A program made the position numbers and the translations under genes. From positions 1 through 41,402 of the forward strand of contig NZ_MACI01000092.1 in NCBI RefSeq assembly GCF_001884105.1: 41,402 bases of DNA, read 5' to 3'. Below are positions 16,648-26,584 of this stretch, one piece after another. The stretch comes from Bacillus luti (GTDB taxonomy: Bacteria > Bacillota > Bacilli > Bacillales > Bacillaceae_G). Position 1 is the first letter of the stretch; each line of letters starts with the position of its first letter. The notes under the pieces were generated by a model. It was not told the DNA's origin and searched no databases. It saw only the letters and a list, made by a program, of their open reading frames with translations.

Positions 16648-18987
16648 GTGTTACAACCGAAGACGCGTTGGAAAGAAAAAGAATATAATGAAGAGCGAGT
16701 GAGTGAATTAGCAAGTAAATTGCAATTATCACCTCTTGTTATCTCTTTATTCCTCGGTAGAGGACTAGATACAGAAGATAAGATTTTAGATTTTTTAAAT
16801 ACAGAAAATCAAGAATTCCATGATCCATTTTTATTAGAAGGAATGGACCGAACGGTAGAACGTGTAAATAAGGCGATTCAAAATGGAGAGCAAATATTAA
16901 TATTTGGTGATTATGATGCGGACGGAGTAAGTAGTACGACGGTATTATATCTTGCTCTGAAAGAATTAGGTGCAGATGTAGAATTTTACATTCCGAACCG
17001 TTTTACAGAAGGCTATGGACCGAATGAAGAAGCGTTTCGTTGGGCGCATAGTGCGGGGTTCTCATTAATTATTACTGTCGATACTGGTATTGCAGCAGTA
17101 CACGAAGCGAAGGTAGCGAAGGAGCTCGGAATAGATCTTATTATTACAGATCACCATGAGCCACCGCCAGAGTTACCAGAGGCACTTGCGATTATTCATC
17201 CAAAACTAGATGGTGGTGTGTATCCATTTCACTATTTAGCGGGTGTAGGTGTTGCGTTTAAAGTTGCACATGCACTACTAGGCCGTGTGCCAGAACATTT
17301 ATTAGAAATTGCAGTAATTGGTACAGTAGCCGATTTAGTATCACTTCATGGTGAAAATAGGTTGCTAGTGAAGCGCGGTTTAAAGCATATGCGCATGACG
17401 AAAAATATCGGTTTAAAGGCACTGTTTAAAGTTGCTAACGTTTCGCAAAGTGAAATTACTGAGGAAAGCATAGGCTTCTCAATTGCGCCACGTATTAATG
17501 CGGTTGGACGTTTAGAAGATGCAGCGCCGGCTGTACACCTTTTATTATCAGATGATCCAGAGGAAGCGAAAGAACTGGCTGAAGAAATTGATGAGCTGAA
17601 TAAACTACGAAAAGACATTGTAAAACAAATTACAGAAGAAGCTATCGCTGAAGTTGAAAATCATTTCCCGCCAGAAGATAATAAAGTGTTAGTGCTTGCA
17701 AAAGAAGGTTGGAATCCAGGAGTAATTGGGATTGTCGCTTCTAAATTAGTTGAGCGCTTTTATCGTCCAACAATTGTATTAAGTATTGATCCTGTAAAAG
17801 AAACAGCGAAGGGCTCAGCACGTAGTATTGCAGGATTTGATTTATTTGCAAACTTGTCAGATTGTAGAGAGTTATTGCCGCACTTCGGAGGGCATCCAAT
17901 GGCGGCCGGAATGACGCTTCATATGAATGATGTAGAGGAATTACGTCGCCGTTTAAATGAGCAAGCAGATGCAATTTTAACAGAAGCAGACTTCATTCCA
18001 ATTACAGCCGTTGATGCTTTTTGTAAAGTGGAAGACGTAACACTTGCAGCAATTGAGGATATGCAAAAGTTGGCGCCATTTGGTGTTGGAAATCCGAAAC
18101 CGCGTATTGCAGTGAAAGATGCTGAGCTAGAAAGTATTCGTGCAATTGGATCAGACGGTTCTCATTTGAAAATGGCTCTTCGTGATGGACAAGCAACACT
18201 AGACACGATTGGATTTGGATTTGGTGCGTATGCAAAAGAAATTTCTCCAGTTGCAAAGGTATCTGTAATAGGAGAGGCATCCATCAATGAATGGAATAAT
18301 TTTAAAAAGCCACAATTAATGGTACAAGATATTGCTGTAGAGGCTTGGCAATTATTTGATTGGCGTAGTATGCGTAATGTAGAAGCGAATTTAGCAGAAC
18401 TTCCGAAAGAGAAAATAACAATGGTGTATTTTTCAGAAGATGTATTGAATAAATTTTCTCTAGAAGACTATAAGGAGCAGCTCATGCATGCATCCGAAGT
18501 AACGCATTTAGATGATCAATATATTGTGTTACTCGATTTGCCAAAAGGAACAGATGAATTACGTGAGTTATTTAAAGTAGGATTCCCATCGCGAATCTAT
18601 GCGTTATTTTATCAAGAGAATAATCATTTATTTAGTACGATCCCAACGAGGGAACACTTTAAATGGTACTATTCTTTCTTGAACCAAAAAACACCATTTT
18701 CTTTAAGACAATATGGTGAACAGCTATGTCGTCATAAAGGTTGGTCAAAAGATACAGTAAATTTCATGACACAGGTGTTTTTTGAGTTAGAATTTGTTAC
18801 AATAAAAGATGGCGTCATTTTTATGGCAGACAAAAAACAAAAGCGTGATTTAATTGAATCGAACACATATCGTGAGAAAATGAACCACTTACAATTAGAA
18901 AAAGAATTGGTTTATAGCACATATCAGCAATTATATACATGGTTTGAAACGATTCGTAATCATAAAGAAGTAGAACAGTTAGGGTAA
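16648..18987 (+). CDS. recJ: Single-stranded-DNA-specific exonuclease RecJ
   Basis: 779 residues from GTG 16648, chosen because the SD (aagggg) lies 7 nt upstream and the protein then begins at the family N-terminus (LQPKTRW). RecJ degrades single-stranded DNA 5'-3' in recombination and repair. DHH-family motifs: DYDADGVSS (88-96), TVDTG (143-147), DHHEPP (168-173); the DHHA1 domain has GGHPMAAGM near 413-421. An extra C-terminal domain of about 220 residues, rich in aromatic and charged residues, is typical of Bacillus RecJ and probably binds SSB or partners. The start region is inside a strong inverted repeat. Confidence 0.96.
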   Translation: MLQPKTRWKEKEYNEERVSELASKLQLSPLVISLFLGRGLDTEDKILDFLNTENQEFHDPFLLEGMDRTVERVNKAIQNGEQILIFGDYDADGVSSTTVLYLALKELGADVEFYIPNRFTEGYGPNEEAFRWAHSAGFSLIITVDTGIAAVHEAKVAKELGIDLIITDHHEPPPELPEALAIIHPKLDGGVYPFHYLAGVGVAFKVAHALLGRVPEHLLEIAVIGTVADLVSLHGENRLLVKRGLKHMRMTKNIGLKALFKVANVSQSEITEESIGFSIAPRINAVGRLEDAAPAVHLLLSDDPEEAKELAEEIDELNKLRKDIVKQITEEAIAEVENHFPPEDNKVLVLAKEGWNPGVIGIVASKLVERFYRPTIVLSIDPVKETAKGSARSIAGFDLFANLSDCRELLPHFGGHPMAAGMTLHMNDVEELRRRLNEQADAILTEADFIPITAVDAFCKVEDVTLAAIEDMQKLAPFGVGNPKPRIAVKDAELESIRAIGSDGSHLKMALRDGQATLDTIGFGFGAYAKEISPVAKVSVIGEASINEWNNFKKPQLMVQDIAVEAWQLFDWRSMRNVEANLAELPKEKITMVYFSEDVLNKFSLEDYKEQLMHASEVTHLDDQYIVLLDLPKGTDELRELFKVGFPSRIYALFYQENNHLFSTIPTREHFKWYYSFLNQKTPFSLRQYGEQLCRHKGWSKDTVNFMTQVFFELEFVTIKDGVIFMADKKQKRDLIESNTYREKMNHLQLEKELVYSTYQQLYTWFETIRNHKEVEQLG

Positions 18988-19011
18988 AGGTTTTGTATTT
19001 ACAAACCTTTT
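18986..19011 (+). terminator. Possible weak terminator between recJ and apt
   Basis: aaaggttttgta can pair with tacaaaccttt (one bulge, 2-nt loop), followed by only a few T residues. It begins at the recJ stop codon and may attenuate rather than stop read-through into apt. Confidence 0.45.
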
Positions 19012-19034
19012 AGATCTGAGGAGGATTCAGAAAT

Positions 19035-19547
19035 ATGGATTTCAAGCAACATATCGCAATTGTACCGGATTATCCGAAAGAAGGTATTGTGTTTAAAGAC
19101 ATTACACCTTTAATGAACGACGGTAAAGCATACAAAGCAGCAACAGATGCAATCGTTGAATATGCAAAAAAAAGAGATATTGACCTTGTAGTAGGACCAG
19201 AAGCACGTGGCTTTATTATCGGTTGCCCAGTTTCTTATGCATTAGAAGTAGGTTTTGCACCAGTTCGTAAATTAGGAAAATTACCACGTGAAGTAATTAC
19301 AGTTGACTACGGTAAAGAATATGGTAAAGATGTTTTAACAATCCATAAAGATGCAATTAAGCCAGGTCAACGCGTATTAATTACAGATGACCTATTAGCT
19401 ACAGGTGGAACAATCGAAGCGACAATCAAACTAGTTGAAGAGCTAGGCGGAGTTGTAGCAGGAATTGCATTCTTAGTAGAGCTTACTTACTTAGATGGTC
19501 GTAAAATGTTAGATGGTTACGATGTATTAGTATTAGAAAAATACTAA
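19035..19547 (+). CDS. apt: Adenine phosphoribosyltransferase
   Basis: 170 residues, the normal length. Converts adenine and PRPP to AMP in purine salvage. The PRPP-binding motif [13 protein letters not shown] is at 114-126; the N-terminal hood ([18 protein letters not shown]) and VGPEARGF (53-60) are typical. SD gaggagg is 7-8 nt upstream of ATG. It lies between recJ and rel as in B. subtilis; Rel's product (p)ppGpp inhibits purine enzymes, so the neighbourhood is physiologically linked. A terminator follows. Confidence 0.97.
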   Translation: MDFKQHIAIVPDYPKEGIVFKDITPLMNDGKAYKAATDAIVEYAKKRDIDLVVGPEARGFIIGCPVSYALEVGFAPVRKLGKLPREVITVDYGKEYGKDVLTIHKDAIKPGQRVLITDDLLATGGTIEATIKLVEELGGVVAGIAFLVELTYLDGRKMLDGYDVLVLEKY

Positions 19548-19577
19548 TCACTATATAGGTAAAACTACGGTGATAAG

Positions 19578-19618
19578 AAGTACCCGTGAATCTCTTGGAG
19601 AGGAGCGGGTACTTTTGT
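19578..19618 (+). terminator. Terminator after apt
   Basis: Stem aagtacccg / cgggtactt with an inner ctc/gag pairing, followed by tttgt. Confidence 0.8.
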
Positions 19619-19666
19619 ATAATTGCACAAAAAAATAAGGTGAAATGTCAGTAAAATCTTTTCCTT

Positions 19667-19695
19667 TTCACAATTCACAATCATTAGGTTATAAT
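19667..19695 (+). promoter_or_regulatory. SigA-type promoter of rel
   Basis: -35 TTCACA (19667-19672), 17-bp spacer, -10 TATAAT (19690-19695). It lies between the apt terminator and the rel start, giving a leader of about 55 nt. Confidence 0.65.
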
Positions 19696-19757
19696 GATAG
19701 AATATAATTTATTCTACTTAATAAAGATAAAGTCAATTTTCAATAAAAGGTGATTCG

Positions 19758-21941
19758 ATGGCAAATGAGCAGGTACTAACAGCTGAACAGGTACTCGAGA
19801 AAGCAAGTCAATATTTAGCGAATGAAGATATTGAGCTAGTAGCACGTGCCTATGAATATGCACGTGATGCGCATAGTGAACAATATAGAAAATCGGGTGA
19901 ACCGTACATTATTCATCCAATTCAAGTTGCTGGTATTTTAGTGGATTTACACATGGATCCAGCAACAGTGTCGGCAGGTTTCTTACATGATGTAGTGGAA
20001 GATACAGAGGTTACATTAGAAGATATTGAACGGGAATTTAATAAAGAAATTGCTATGCTTGTTGATGGTGTGACGAAGCTTGGAAAGATTAAATATAAAT
20101 CTCATGAGCAGCAACAAGCAGAAAACCATCGCAAAATGTTTATCGCAATGGCTCAAGATATTCGAGTTATTTTAATTAAACTAGCTGACCGTCTTCATAA
20201 CATGCGTACATTGAAACATTTGCCCCAAGAGAAGCAGCGTCGCATTGCAAATGAGACATTAGAAATCTTTGCACCTTTAGCGCATAGACTCGGAATTAAT
20301 ACTATTAAATGGGAACTAGAGGATACGTCACTTCGCTATTTAAATCCACAGCAATATTACCGTATTGTAAATTTAATGAAGCGTAAACGTGCAGAGCGTG
20401 AAGAATATTTAGATGAAGTAATGACTGGCATTCGCGAGAAATTAAAAGAAGTTGCAATTCAACCTGAAATTTCTGGCAGACCAAAGCATATTTACAGTAT
20501 TTATCGTAAAATGGCCCTGCAAAATAAACAGTTCAATGAAATTTACGATTTATTAGCTGTACGTGTCGTTGTAAATAGCATTAAAGATTGTTATGCGGTG
20601 CTTGGAATTATTCATACGTGTTGGAAGCCAATGCCAGGTCGTTTTAAAGATTATATTGCGATGCCGAAAGCAAATCTATATCAATCTCTTCATACGACTG
20701 TAATTGGACCAAAAGGAGATCCACTTGAAGTGCAAATTCGTACGAAAGAAATGCACGAAATTGCAGAATTCGGGATCGCGGCACACTGGGCGTATAAAGA
20801 AGGAAAAGCAGCAGAAACAACAGGTACATTAGAGAAAAAACTTACATGGTTCCGTCAAATATTAGAATGGCAAAATGAAGCTTCTAATGCAGAAGAGTTT
20901 ATGGAGTCATTAAAAATTGATTTATTCTCTGACATGGTATTTGTCTTTACACCGAAAGGCGATGTAATGGAATTACCACTTGGATCTGTTCCAATTGATT
21001 TTGCGTATCGTGTCCATTCGGAAATTGGAAATAAAACAATTGGTGCAAAAGTAAACGGGAAAATGGTGACACTTGATTATAAATTAAAAACGGGTGACAT
21101 CATTGAAATTTTAACATCGAAACATTCGTATGGACCAAGTCAAGACTGGGTAAAACTCGCTCAAACATCTCATGCGAAAAATAAAATACGTCAATTCTTT
21201 AAGAAGCAACGTAGAGATGAAAATATTGAAAAAGGCCGTGAGCTTGTTGAAAAAGAAGTACGTGGTCTAGAGTACGAGATGAAAGAAGTATTAGCGCCTG
21301 ATAATTTAAAACGTGTTGCTGAGAAGTTTAACTTTGCGAATGAAGAAGATATGTTTGCGGCAGTAGGTTATAACGGAATTACAGCCGCGCAAATTGTTAC
21401 GCGACTAACGGACAAGTTCCGCAAACAACGCGAAGAAGAAGAAATCGTTGAAGTTAAAGAAGTTCGTAAACCGATGAAAATTCGAAAATGGGATTCTGGT
21501 GTAAAGGTAAGCGGTGCTGATAATTTATTAATTCGTTTATCAAAATGCTGTAACCCAGTTCCGGGTGATGATATCGTTGGGTATATTACGAAAGGCCGAG
21601 GCGTATCGATTCACCGTCGTGATTGTGTAAATGTTCATACAGAAGAAGCGGTAGAACGTTTATTAGAAGTGGAATGGGAAGGTAGTCCTGAAAAAGAAAT
21701 TGAATATAACGTTGATATTGAAATTTCAGGTTACGATCGCCGTGGTTTATTAAATGAAGTACTGCAAGCTGTTACAGAGACGAAAACGTATATTTCAGCT
21801 GTTTCTGGTAGAAGTGATCGTAATAAGATGGCGACAATTAATATGTCAATCTCTATTCGTAACTTACAACACTTGAAAAAAGTAGTGGAGCGCATTAAGC
21901 GTGTTCCAGAAATTTATGCAGTACGACGCATGATGCATTAA
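19758..21941 (+). CDS. relA: Bifunctional (p)ppGpp synthetase/hydrolase Rel
   Basis: 727 residues. Makes (p)ppGpp from ATP and GTP/GDP when uncharged tRNA reaches the ribosome, and hydrolyses it otherwise. Hydrolase domain: IIHP (His53) and FLHDVVED (His77-Asp78). Synthetase domain: the RFKD motif at 295-298, the version found in bifunctional Rel enzymes rather than the EXDD of monofunctional RelA, and YQSLHTTV. Then TGS (about 390-450), a conserved-cysteine region ([12 protein letters not shown] ... HRRDC) and an ACT domain at the C-terminus. All parts are intact. The gene is often labelled relA in Bacillus. dtd follows after 17 bp and is probably co-transcribed. Confidence 0.97.
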   Translation: MANEQVLTAEQVLEKASQYLANEDIELVARAYEYARDAHSEQYRKSGEPYIIHPIQVAGILVDLHMDPATVSAGFLHDVVEDTEVTLEDIEREFNKEIAMLVDGVTKLGKIKYKSHEQQQAENHRKMFIAMAQDIRVILIKLADRLHNMRTLKHLPQEKQRRIANETLEIFAPLAHRLGINTIKWELEDTSLRYLNPQQYYRIVNLMKRKRAEREEYLDEVMTGIREKLKEVAIQPEISGRPKHIYSIYRKMALQNKQFNEIYDLLAVRVVVNSIKDCYAVLGIIHTCWKPMPGRFKDYIAMPKANLYQSLHTTVIGPKGDPLEVQIRTKEMHEIAEFGIAAHWAYKEGKAAETTGTLEKKLTWFRQILEWQNEASNAEEFMESLKIDLFSDMVFVFTPKGDVMELPLGSVPIDFAYRVHSEIGNKTIGAKVNGKMVTLDYKLKTGDIIEILTSKHSYGPSQDWVKLAQTSHAKNKIRQFFKKQRRDENIEKGRELVEKEVRGLEYEMKEVLAPDNLKRVAEKFNFANEEDMFAAVGYNGITAAQIVTRLTDKFRKQREEEEIVEVKEVRKPMKIRKWDSGVKVSGADNLLIRLSKCCNPVPGDDIVGYITKGRGVSIHRRDCVNVHTEEAVERLLEVEWEGSPEKEIEYNVDIEISGYDRRGLLNEVLQAVTETKTYISAVSGRSDRNKMATINMSISIRNLQHLKKVVERIKRVPEIYAVRRMMH

Positions 21942-21958
21942 TAGGGAGTGTAGAAAAA

Positions 21959-22399
21959 ATGAGAGTTGTTTTACAACGATCAAAGGAAGCGTCTGTCACA
22001 GTAGATGGTGAGATTGTAGGACAAATTCCATTCGGTTTAACATTACTAGTCGGCATTACGCATGAAGATACAGAGAAAGATGCAACTTATATTGCAGAAA
22101 AAATTGCGAACTTACGTATTTTTGAAGACGAGAGCGGAAAGATGAACCATTCAGTACTTGATGTAGAAGGACAAGTTCTATCTATTTCGCAATTCACATT
22201 ATACGGAGATTGTCGTAAAGGAAGACGTCCAAACTTTATGGATGCTGCGAAACCTGATTATGCAGAGCGTTTATACGATTTCTTTAATGAAGAGGTTCGT
22301 AAACAAGGTCTGCATGTCGAAACAGGGAAGTTCGGAGCGATGATGGACGTTTCTTTAATCAATGATGGTCCGGTGACCTTAATTGTGGAAAGTAAATAA
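21959..22399 (+). CDS. dtd: D-aminoacyl-tRNA deacylase
   Basis: 146 residues, the usual length. Removes D-amino acids (and Gly from tRNA-Ala) mistakenly attached to tRNA. Family motifs: SQFTLYGD in the middle and the [11 protein letters not shown] Gly-cisPro region at the C-terminus, which forms the chiral selection pocket across the dimer. It follows rel closely with SD (taggga) and ends at a strong terminator. Confidence 0.96.
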   Translation: MRVVLQRSKEASVTVDGEIVGQIPFGLTLLVGITHEDTEKDATYIAEKIANLRIFEDESGKMNHSVLDVEGQVLSISQFTLYGDCRKGRRPNFMDAAKPDYAERLYDFFNEEVRKQGLHVETGKFGAMMDVSLINDGPVTLIVESK

Positions 22400-22410
22400 T
22401 GTTGCTGAAG

Positions 22411-22441
22411 AAGAGAGGATGATAGGATCCTCTCTTTTTTA
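22411..22441 (+). terminator. Terminator after dtd
   Basis: A 10-bp stem (aagagaggat / atcctctctt) with a 6-nt loop, followed by a T run. Confidence 0.9.
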
Positions 22442-22561
22442 TACATTTTGGTATGTTTTGTTCATTTATCATAAGATTAATTGGTTATTGTTATCGTTGT
22501 TAACTGTATTCTTATGTTTGTTTGGAATCAATAGCTGATTTAATTATGTATAACTCTCTAA

Positions 22562-22599
22562 TCAATATGGAACAATAAAAAGTAAAACATCCATATTGA
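22562..22599. repeat. Perfect inverted repeat upstream of the yrzK-like gene
   Basis: TCAATATGG (22562-22570) and CCATATTGA (22591-22599), 9 bp each with a 20-nt A-rich spacer, end 5 bp before the SD of the small gene. It lacks a T run, so it is an operator or leader hairpin rather than a terminator. Confidence 0.4.
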
Positions 22600-22616
22600 A
22601 TGTGAGGGATATACGT

Positions 22617-22793
22617 ATGCGTATGAATGAAAAAGGGCATTCTGTTACAAATGGTGCAAATCAACTGTTTAACGTAAATTTACATGATTTCATTTCGAAA
22701 GAACAAAACAATACTTCAATGGAGCTTGCTTCTGAGTTTGGTATTTCGCTACAAGATGTAAAGCGTCTAAAGAAACAAATTGAGCGCTCTTAG
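22617..22793 (+). CDS. Small HTH-like protein, YrzK-like
   Basis: 58 residues from ATG 22617 (SD gaggg 8 nt upstream); an upstream TTG is in frame but has no SD. The second half (MELASEFGISLQDVKRLKKQ) looks like a helix-turn-helix of the sigma-70 region 4 type; the first half is polar and probably flexible. B. subtilis has a small gene (yrzK) at the same place upstream of hisS, which is the basis for the comparison, from memory. No terminator separates it from the hisS promoter. Function unknown. Confidence 0.65.
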   Translation: MRMNEKGHSVTNGANQLFNVNLHDFISKEQNNTSMELASEFGISLQDVKRLKKQIERS

Positions 22794-22798
22794 AGCAC

Positions 22799-22827
22799 TT
22801 GACAATCCTACTCAACAAACGTATAGT
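22799..22827 (+). promoter_or_regulatory. SigA-type promoter of the hisS-aspS T-box operon
   Basis: -35 TTGACA (22799-22804, consensus), 17-bp spacer, -10 TATAGT (22822-22827). The predicted start is near 22834, at the base of the T-box leader. Confidence 0.85.
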
Positions 22828-22833
22828 AATTTT

Positions 22834-23107
22834 ATATTTACATATGAATATAACCGTTGATGGAGAAGAGTAAATGAGACACACATGGAAAGAGAAGAAA
22901 TGTCTTAGGCTGAAAACATTTCTACATGATGACTGATTGAATGACACTCTAGAGGTTTCAACTTGAACGGCAAATATGCTTAGTAGAGATGAACGCATAT
23001 TTAAGCGTTATTAAAAAAGTGGAAGCATACGTGCTTCAATTAGGGTGGCACCACGGGTATAATACTCTCGTCCCTACTGTTTAAACAGTAGAGGCGGGAG
23101 TTTTTTT
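22834..23107 (+). promoter_or_regulatory. T-box riboswitch leader of hisS-aspS
   Basis: The T-box sequence agggtggcaccacggg is at 23042-23057 and is followed by a terminator hairpin (23067-23107, T run). Stem I runs from about 22860 to 22955. By the usual GAA-N-codon-A context, the specifier is GAC (22943-22945, Asp). The same bases shifted by two read CAC (22945-22947, His). The variable base of the T-box (UGGC) pairs with discriminator G73, which tRNA-Asp has and tRNA-His does not. Uncharged tRNA should favour the antiterminator and transcription of both synthetase genes. Confidence 0.92.
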
Positions 23108-23147
23108 ATTTTTATTAAGATTAAAACAATTTGAGGAGGAACTGAAT

Positions 23148-24419
23148 ATGTCTATTCAAATCCCACGCGGAACGCAAGATATTCTTCCAGGTACTGTTGA
23201 GTTATGGCAGTATATCGAAGGGCAAGCACGCGAAATTTGCCGTCGTTACAACTATAAAGAAATTCGTACACCAATTTTTGAACACACTGAGCTATTTTTA
23301 CGCGGTGTTGGTGATACGACAGATATCGTACAAAAAGAAATGTACTCATTCCAAGATCGTGGAGAGCGTAGTTTAACATTACGTCCAGAAGGTACTGCAC
23401 CTGTTGTACGTTCTTACGTTGAAAATAAAATGTTCGGTGATGCAACACAACCAACGAAATTATACTATATCGGTCAAATGTTCCGTTATGAAAGACCGCA
23501 AGCAGGTCGCTATCGTCAATTCGTACAATTCGGTATTGAAGCAATCGGTAGTAACGATCCTGCAATTGATGCAGAAGTAATTGCGCTTGCTGTAGAGTTT
23601 TACCGCGGTATGGGCTTAAAGAATATTAAAGTTGTATTAAACAGCTTAGGTGATGCAGCGAGCCGTCAAGCGCATCGCGATGCACTAATCGCTCATTTCG
23701 AGCCACGCATTGGCGAGTTCTGCTCTGATTGCCAATCTCGATTAGAAAAGAACCCACTTCGCATTTTAGACTGTAAGAAGGACCGTAACCATGAATTAAT
23801 GGGTACAGCACCATCTATTACAGAATACTTAAACGAAGATTCAGCAGTATACTACGACAAAGTTCAAGAACTATTAACGATGATGGATGTTCCATTTGAA
23901 AAAGATCCAAACTTAGTACGTGGTTTAGACTACTATCAACACACTGTATTTGAAATTATGAGTGAGGCAGAAGGTTTCGGTGCTATCACTACATTAAGCG
24001 GTGGTGGTCGTTATAACGGACTTGTACAAGAAATCGGTGGACCAGAAATGCCAGGTATCGGTTTTGCGATGAGTATTGAACGTCTAATTATGGCGCTAAA
24101 AGCTGAAAACATTGAGTTGCCAATTGAACATAGTATAGATTGTTACGTTGTAGCTCTTGGTGAAAAAGCGAAAGACCATGCTGCAAAAGTTGCGTTCGAT
24201 CTTCGTAAAGCTGGCTTATCAGTTGAAAAAGATTATTTAGATCGCAAAATGAAAGCACAATTTAAATCAGCAGATCGTTTAAATGCGAAATTTGTAGCTG
24301 TATTAGGGGAAGATGAGCTAGATAAAGGTGTCATTAACTTAAAAGATATGGCAACAGGCGGACAAGAAGAAGTCGCATTAGATGTATTTGCTTCATACGT
24401 AGCAGAGAAATTAATATAG
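23148..24419 (+). CDS. hisS: Histidine--tRNA ligase
   Basis: 423 residues, a class II synthetase. N-terminus [11 protein letters not shown] is typical; motif 2 has [11 protein letters not shown]; histidine-specific patches are [14 protein letters not shown] and the glycine-rich GGGRYNGLV; motif 3 is [10 protein letters not shown]. The C-terminal anticodon-binding domain starts near residue 325. SD gaggagg precedes ATG 23148. It is first in the hisS-aspS operon controlled by the T-box leader, and aspS follows 12 bp later. Confidence 0.98.
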   Translation: MSIQIPRGTQDILPGTVELWQYIEGQAREICRRYNYKEIRTPIFEHTELFLRGVGDTTDIVQKEMYSFQDRGERSLTLRPEGTAPVVRSYVENKMFGDATQPTKLYYIGQMFRYERPQAGRYRQFVQFGIEAIGSNDPAIDAEVIALAVEFYRGMGLKNIKVVLNSLGDAASRQAHRDALIAHFEPRIGEFCSDCQSRLEKNPLRILDCKKDRNHELMGTAPSITEYLNEDSAVYYDKVQELLTMMDVPFEKDPNLVRGLDYYQHTVFEIMSEAEGFGAITTLSGGGRYNGLVQEIGGPEMPGIGFAMSIERLIMALKAENIELPIEHSIDCYVVALGEKAKDHAAKVAFDLRKAGLSVEKDYLDRKMKAQFKSADRLNAKFVAVLGEDELDKGVINLKDMATGGQEEVALDVFASYVAEKLI

Positions 24420-24431
24420 GGGGAACTTACA

Positions 24432-26207
24432 GTGGCTGAAAGAACACATGCATGTGGAAAAGTAACAGTAGAAGCAGTTGGACAAACAGTTCAATTAAAA
24501 GGTTGGGTACAAAAACGCCGTGACTTAGGTGGATTAATCTTTATCGACTTACGTGACCGTACAGGTATCGTACAAGTTGTATTTAACCCAGAAACATCAA
24601 AAGAAGCACTAGAAGTAGCAGAGACAATTCGTAGCGAATACGTATTACACGTAGAAGGTACAGTTGTTGAGCGTGGAGAAGGTGCAATTAATGACAATAT
24701 GGCAACTGGCCGTATTGAAGTACAAGCAACGAAAGTAAATGTATTAAACGCAGCGAAAACAACACCAATCATTATCTCTGATGATACAGATGCATCAGAA
24801 GATGTGCGTTTAAAATATCGTTACTTAGACTTACGTCGTCCTGTAATGTTCAACACATTCAAAATGCGTCACGACGTAACAAAAACAATTCGTAACTTCT
24901 TAGATACAGAAGATTTCTTAGAAGTGGAAACACCAATTTTAACGAAGAGCACGCCAGAAGGAGCTCGTGACTATTTAGTACCAAGTCGTGTGCATGATGG
25001 TGAATTCTATGCATTACCACAGTCTCCGCAGCTATTTAAACAGCTTCTTATGGTCGGCGGATTTGAGCGTTACTATCAAGTAGCACGTTGTTTCCGTGAC
25101 GAAGATTTACGCGCGGATCGTCAACCAGAATTCACGCAAATCGATATCGAGGCATCATTCTTAACGCAAGATGAAATTTTAGAAATGATGGAGCGCATGA
25201 TGACGAAAGTTATGAAGGATGCGAAGGGTGTAGAAGTTAGTGCACCATTCCCTCGTATGAAATATGCTGATGCAATGGCTCGCTACGGTTCTGATAAGCC
25301 AGATACACGCTTTGAAATGGAACTAACAGACCTGTCTGAATTCGCAGCAGGTTGTGGTTTTAAAGTATTTACAAGTGCTGTAGAAAGCGGCGGACAAGTA
25401 AAAGCAATTAATGCAAAAGGTGCTGCGAGCAAATACTCTCGTAAAGATATCGATGCATTAACTGAATTCGTAAAAGTATACGGTGCAAAAGGTCTAGCTT
25501 GGCTTAAAGTAGAAGAAGACGGCCTAAAAGGACCGATTGCGAAATTCTTCGGTGAAGAAGATGCAAACGTGTTAATGACTACATTAGAAGCTACTGCTGG
25601 CGACTTATTACTATTCGTAGCAGATAAGAAGAGCGTTGTTGCAGATAGCTTAGGCGCACTTCGTTTACGTCTAGGTAAAGAACTTGAGTTAATTGATGAA
25701 AGTAAATTTAACTTCCTATGGGTAACGGATTGGCCACTTCTTGAGTACGATGAAGATGCAGATCGTTACTTCGCAGCTCACCATCCATTCACAATGCCAT
25801 TCCGTGAAGATGTTGAACTATTAGAAACAGCACCAGAAAAAGCGCGCGCGCAAGCATATGACCTTGTATTAAACGGTTATGAGCTTGGTGGTGGATCACT
25901 TCGTATTTACGAGCGTGACGTACAAGAAAAAATGTTTAAAGCACTTGGATTCTCACAAGAAGAGGCGCAAGAGCAATTCGGATTCTTATTAGAAGCATTC
26001 GAATACGGTACACCACCACACGGCGGAATCGCATTAGGTTTAGACCGTCTTGTTATGTTACTTGCAGGCCGTACGAACCTTCGTGATACAATTGCATTCC
26101 CGAAAACAGCAAGTGCAAGCTGTCTATTAACAGAAGCTCCAAGCCCAGTTGCAGAAGCACAACTTGAAGAGTTGAACTTGAAATTGAGCTTGAAAGAAGA
26201 GAAGTAA
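24432..26207 (+). CDS. aspS: Aspartate--tRNA ligase
   Basis: 591 residues starting at GTG with SD (aggggga) overlapping the hisS stop. Class II synthetase: an N-terminal OB-fold anticodon-binding domain (about 1-105, with [18 protein letters not shown]), motif 2 ([21 protein letters not shown] split around 215-235), the bacterial insertion (GAD) domain at about 295-420, and motif 3 ([15 protein letters not shown]). Complete and intact. It shares the T-box leader of hisS. A strong terminator follows. Confidence 0.98.
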   Translation: MAERTHACGKVTVEAVGQTVQLKGWVQKRRDLGGLIFIDLRDRTGIVQVVFNPETSKEALEVAETIRSEYVLHVEGTVVERGEGAINDNMATGRIEVQATKVNVLNAAKTTPIIISDDTDASEDVRLKYRYLDLRRPVMFNTFKMRHDVTKTIRNFLDTEDFLEVETPILTKSTPEGARDYLVPSRVHDGEFYALPQSPQLFKQLLMVGGFERYYQVARCFRDEDLRADRQPEFTQIDIEASFLTQDEILEMMERMMTKVMKDAKGVEVSAPFPRMKYADAMARYGSDKPDTRFEMELTDLSEFAAGCGFKVFTSAVESGGQVKAINAKGAASKYSRKDIDALTEFVKVYGAKGLAWLKVEEDGLKGPIAKFFGEEDANVLMTTLEATAGDLLLFVADKKSVVADSLGALRLRLGKELELIDESKFNFLWVTDWPLLEYDEDADRYFAAHHPFTMPFREDVELLETAPEKARAQAYDLVLNGYELGGGSLRIYERDVQEKMFKALGFSQEEAQEQFGFLLEAFEYGTPPHGGIALGLDRLVMLLAGRTNLRDTIAFPKTASASCLLTEAPSPVAEAQLEELNLKLSLKEEK

Positions 26208-26223
26208 GAGAAGTAAGAATAGG

Positions 26224-26261
26224 GTCTAGATGGTTATACTAATACCATCTAGACTTTTTTT
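26224..26261 (+). terminator. Terminator after aspS
   Basis: An 11-bp perfect stem (gtctagatggt / accatctagac) with a 9-nt loop and a T7 run. Confidence 0.92.
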
Positions 26262-26269
26262 GAGAGGTT

Positions 26270-26409
26270 GTTTAAAAAGTCCGGTTCAGCTGGCCGTCGC
26301 ATCTCATCGTTGCTTCGCCAGTCCGGTGCTCATGTAGTACGCCTACACTGCGCTCCTCCTGACTTCAGCGCCTCGATCTGCTCGGCCATCTGAATCCTCC
26401 TTTTTAAAC
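26270..26409. repeat. 140-bp intergenic repeat with terminal inverted repeats (bcr/MITE-like)
   Basis: The ends are perfect 10-bp inverted repeats (gtttaaaaag at 26270-26279, ctttttaaac at 26400-26409). Inner segments ttcag/ctgaa and cagctggcc/ggccatctg continue the symmetry with mismatches. The interior is clearly more GC-rich than its surroundings and has no ORF. I recognise this type of sequence from intergenic spaces of B. cereus group genomes; the exact family name is uncertain. A degenerate end-like stretch (gtttaaaagg ... aatccggttt) follows at about 26425-26462. The 377-bp gap 26208-26584 holds this element and the aspS terminator only. Confidence 0.6.
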
Positions 26410-26584
26410 GTGTATTGGAAGGAAGTTTAAAAGGTTATTTAAGAAGTAAAAAAATCCGGTTTACACTATGTTTTCATTATCGAAATATGTATTTTTAGGA
26501 ATTCTATAACTTTTTCTATACAAATAGTCGGAAAAAGGCTAGAATACATGGTAGACCATTTTTGTAATAGGAGTGTAGAGCTGA

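Noticed and set aside
26262-26584. A 6S RNA gene between aspS and tcdA, where I recall one in B. subtilis
   Set aside because: The gap is occupied by the aspS terminator and a repeat with terminal inverted repeats; I see no long 6S-like rod with a central bubble and no suitable promoter and terminator pair.
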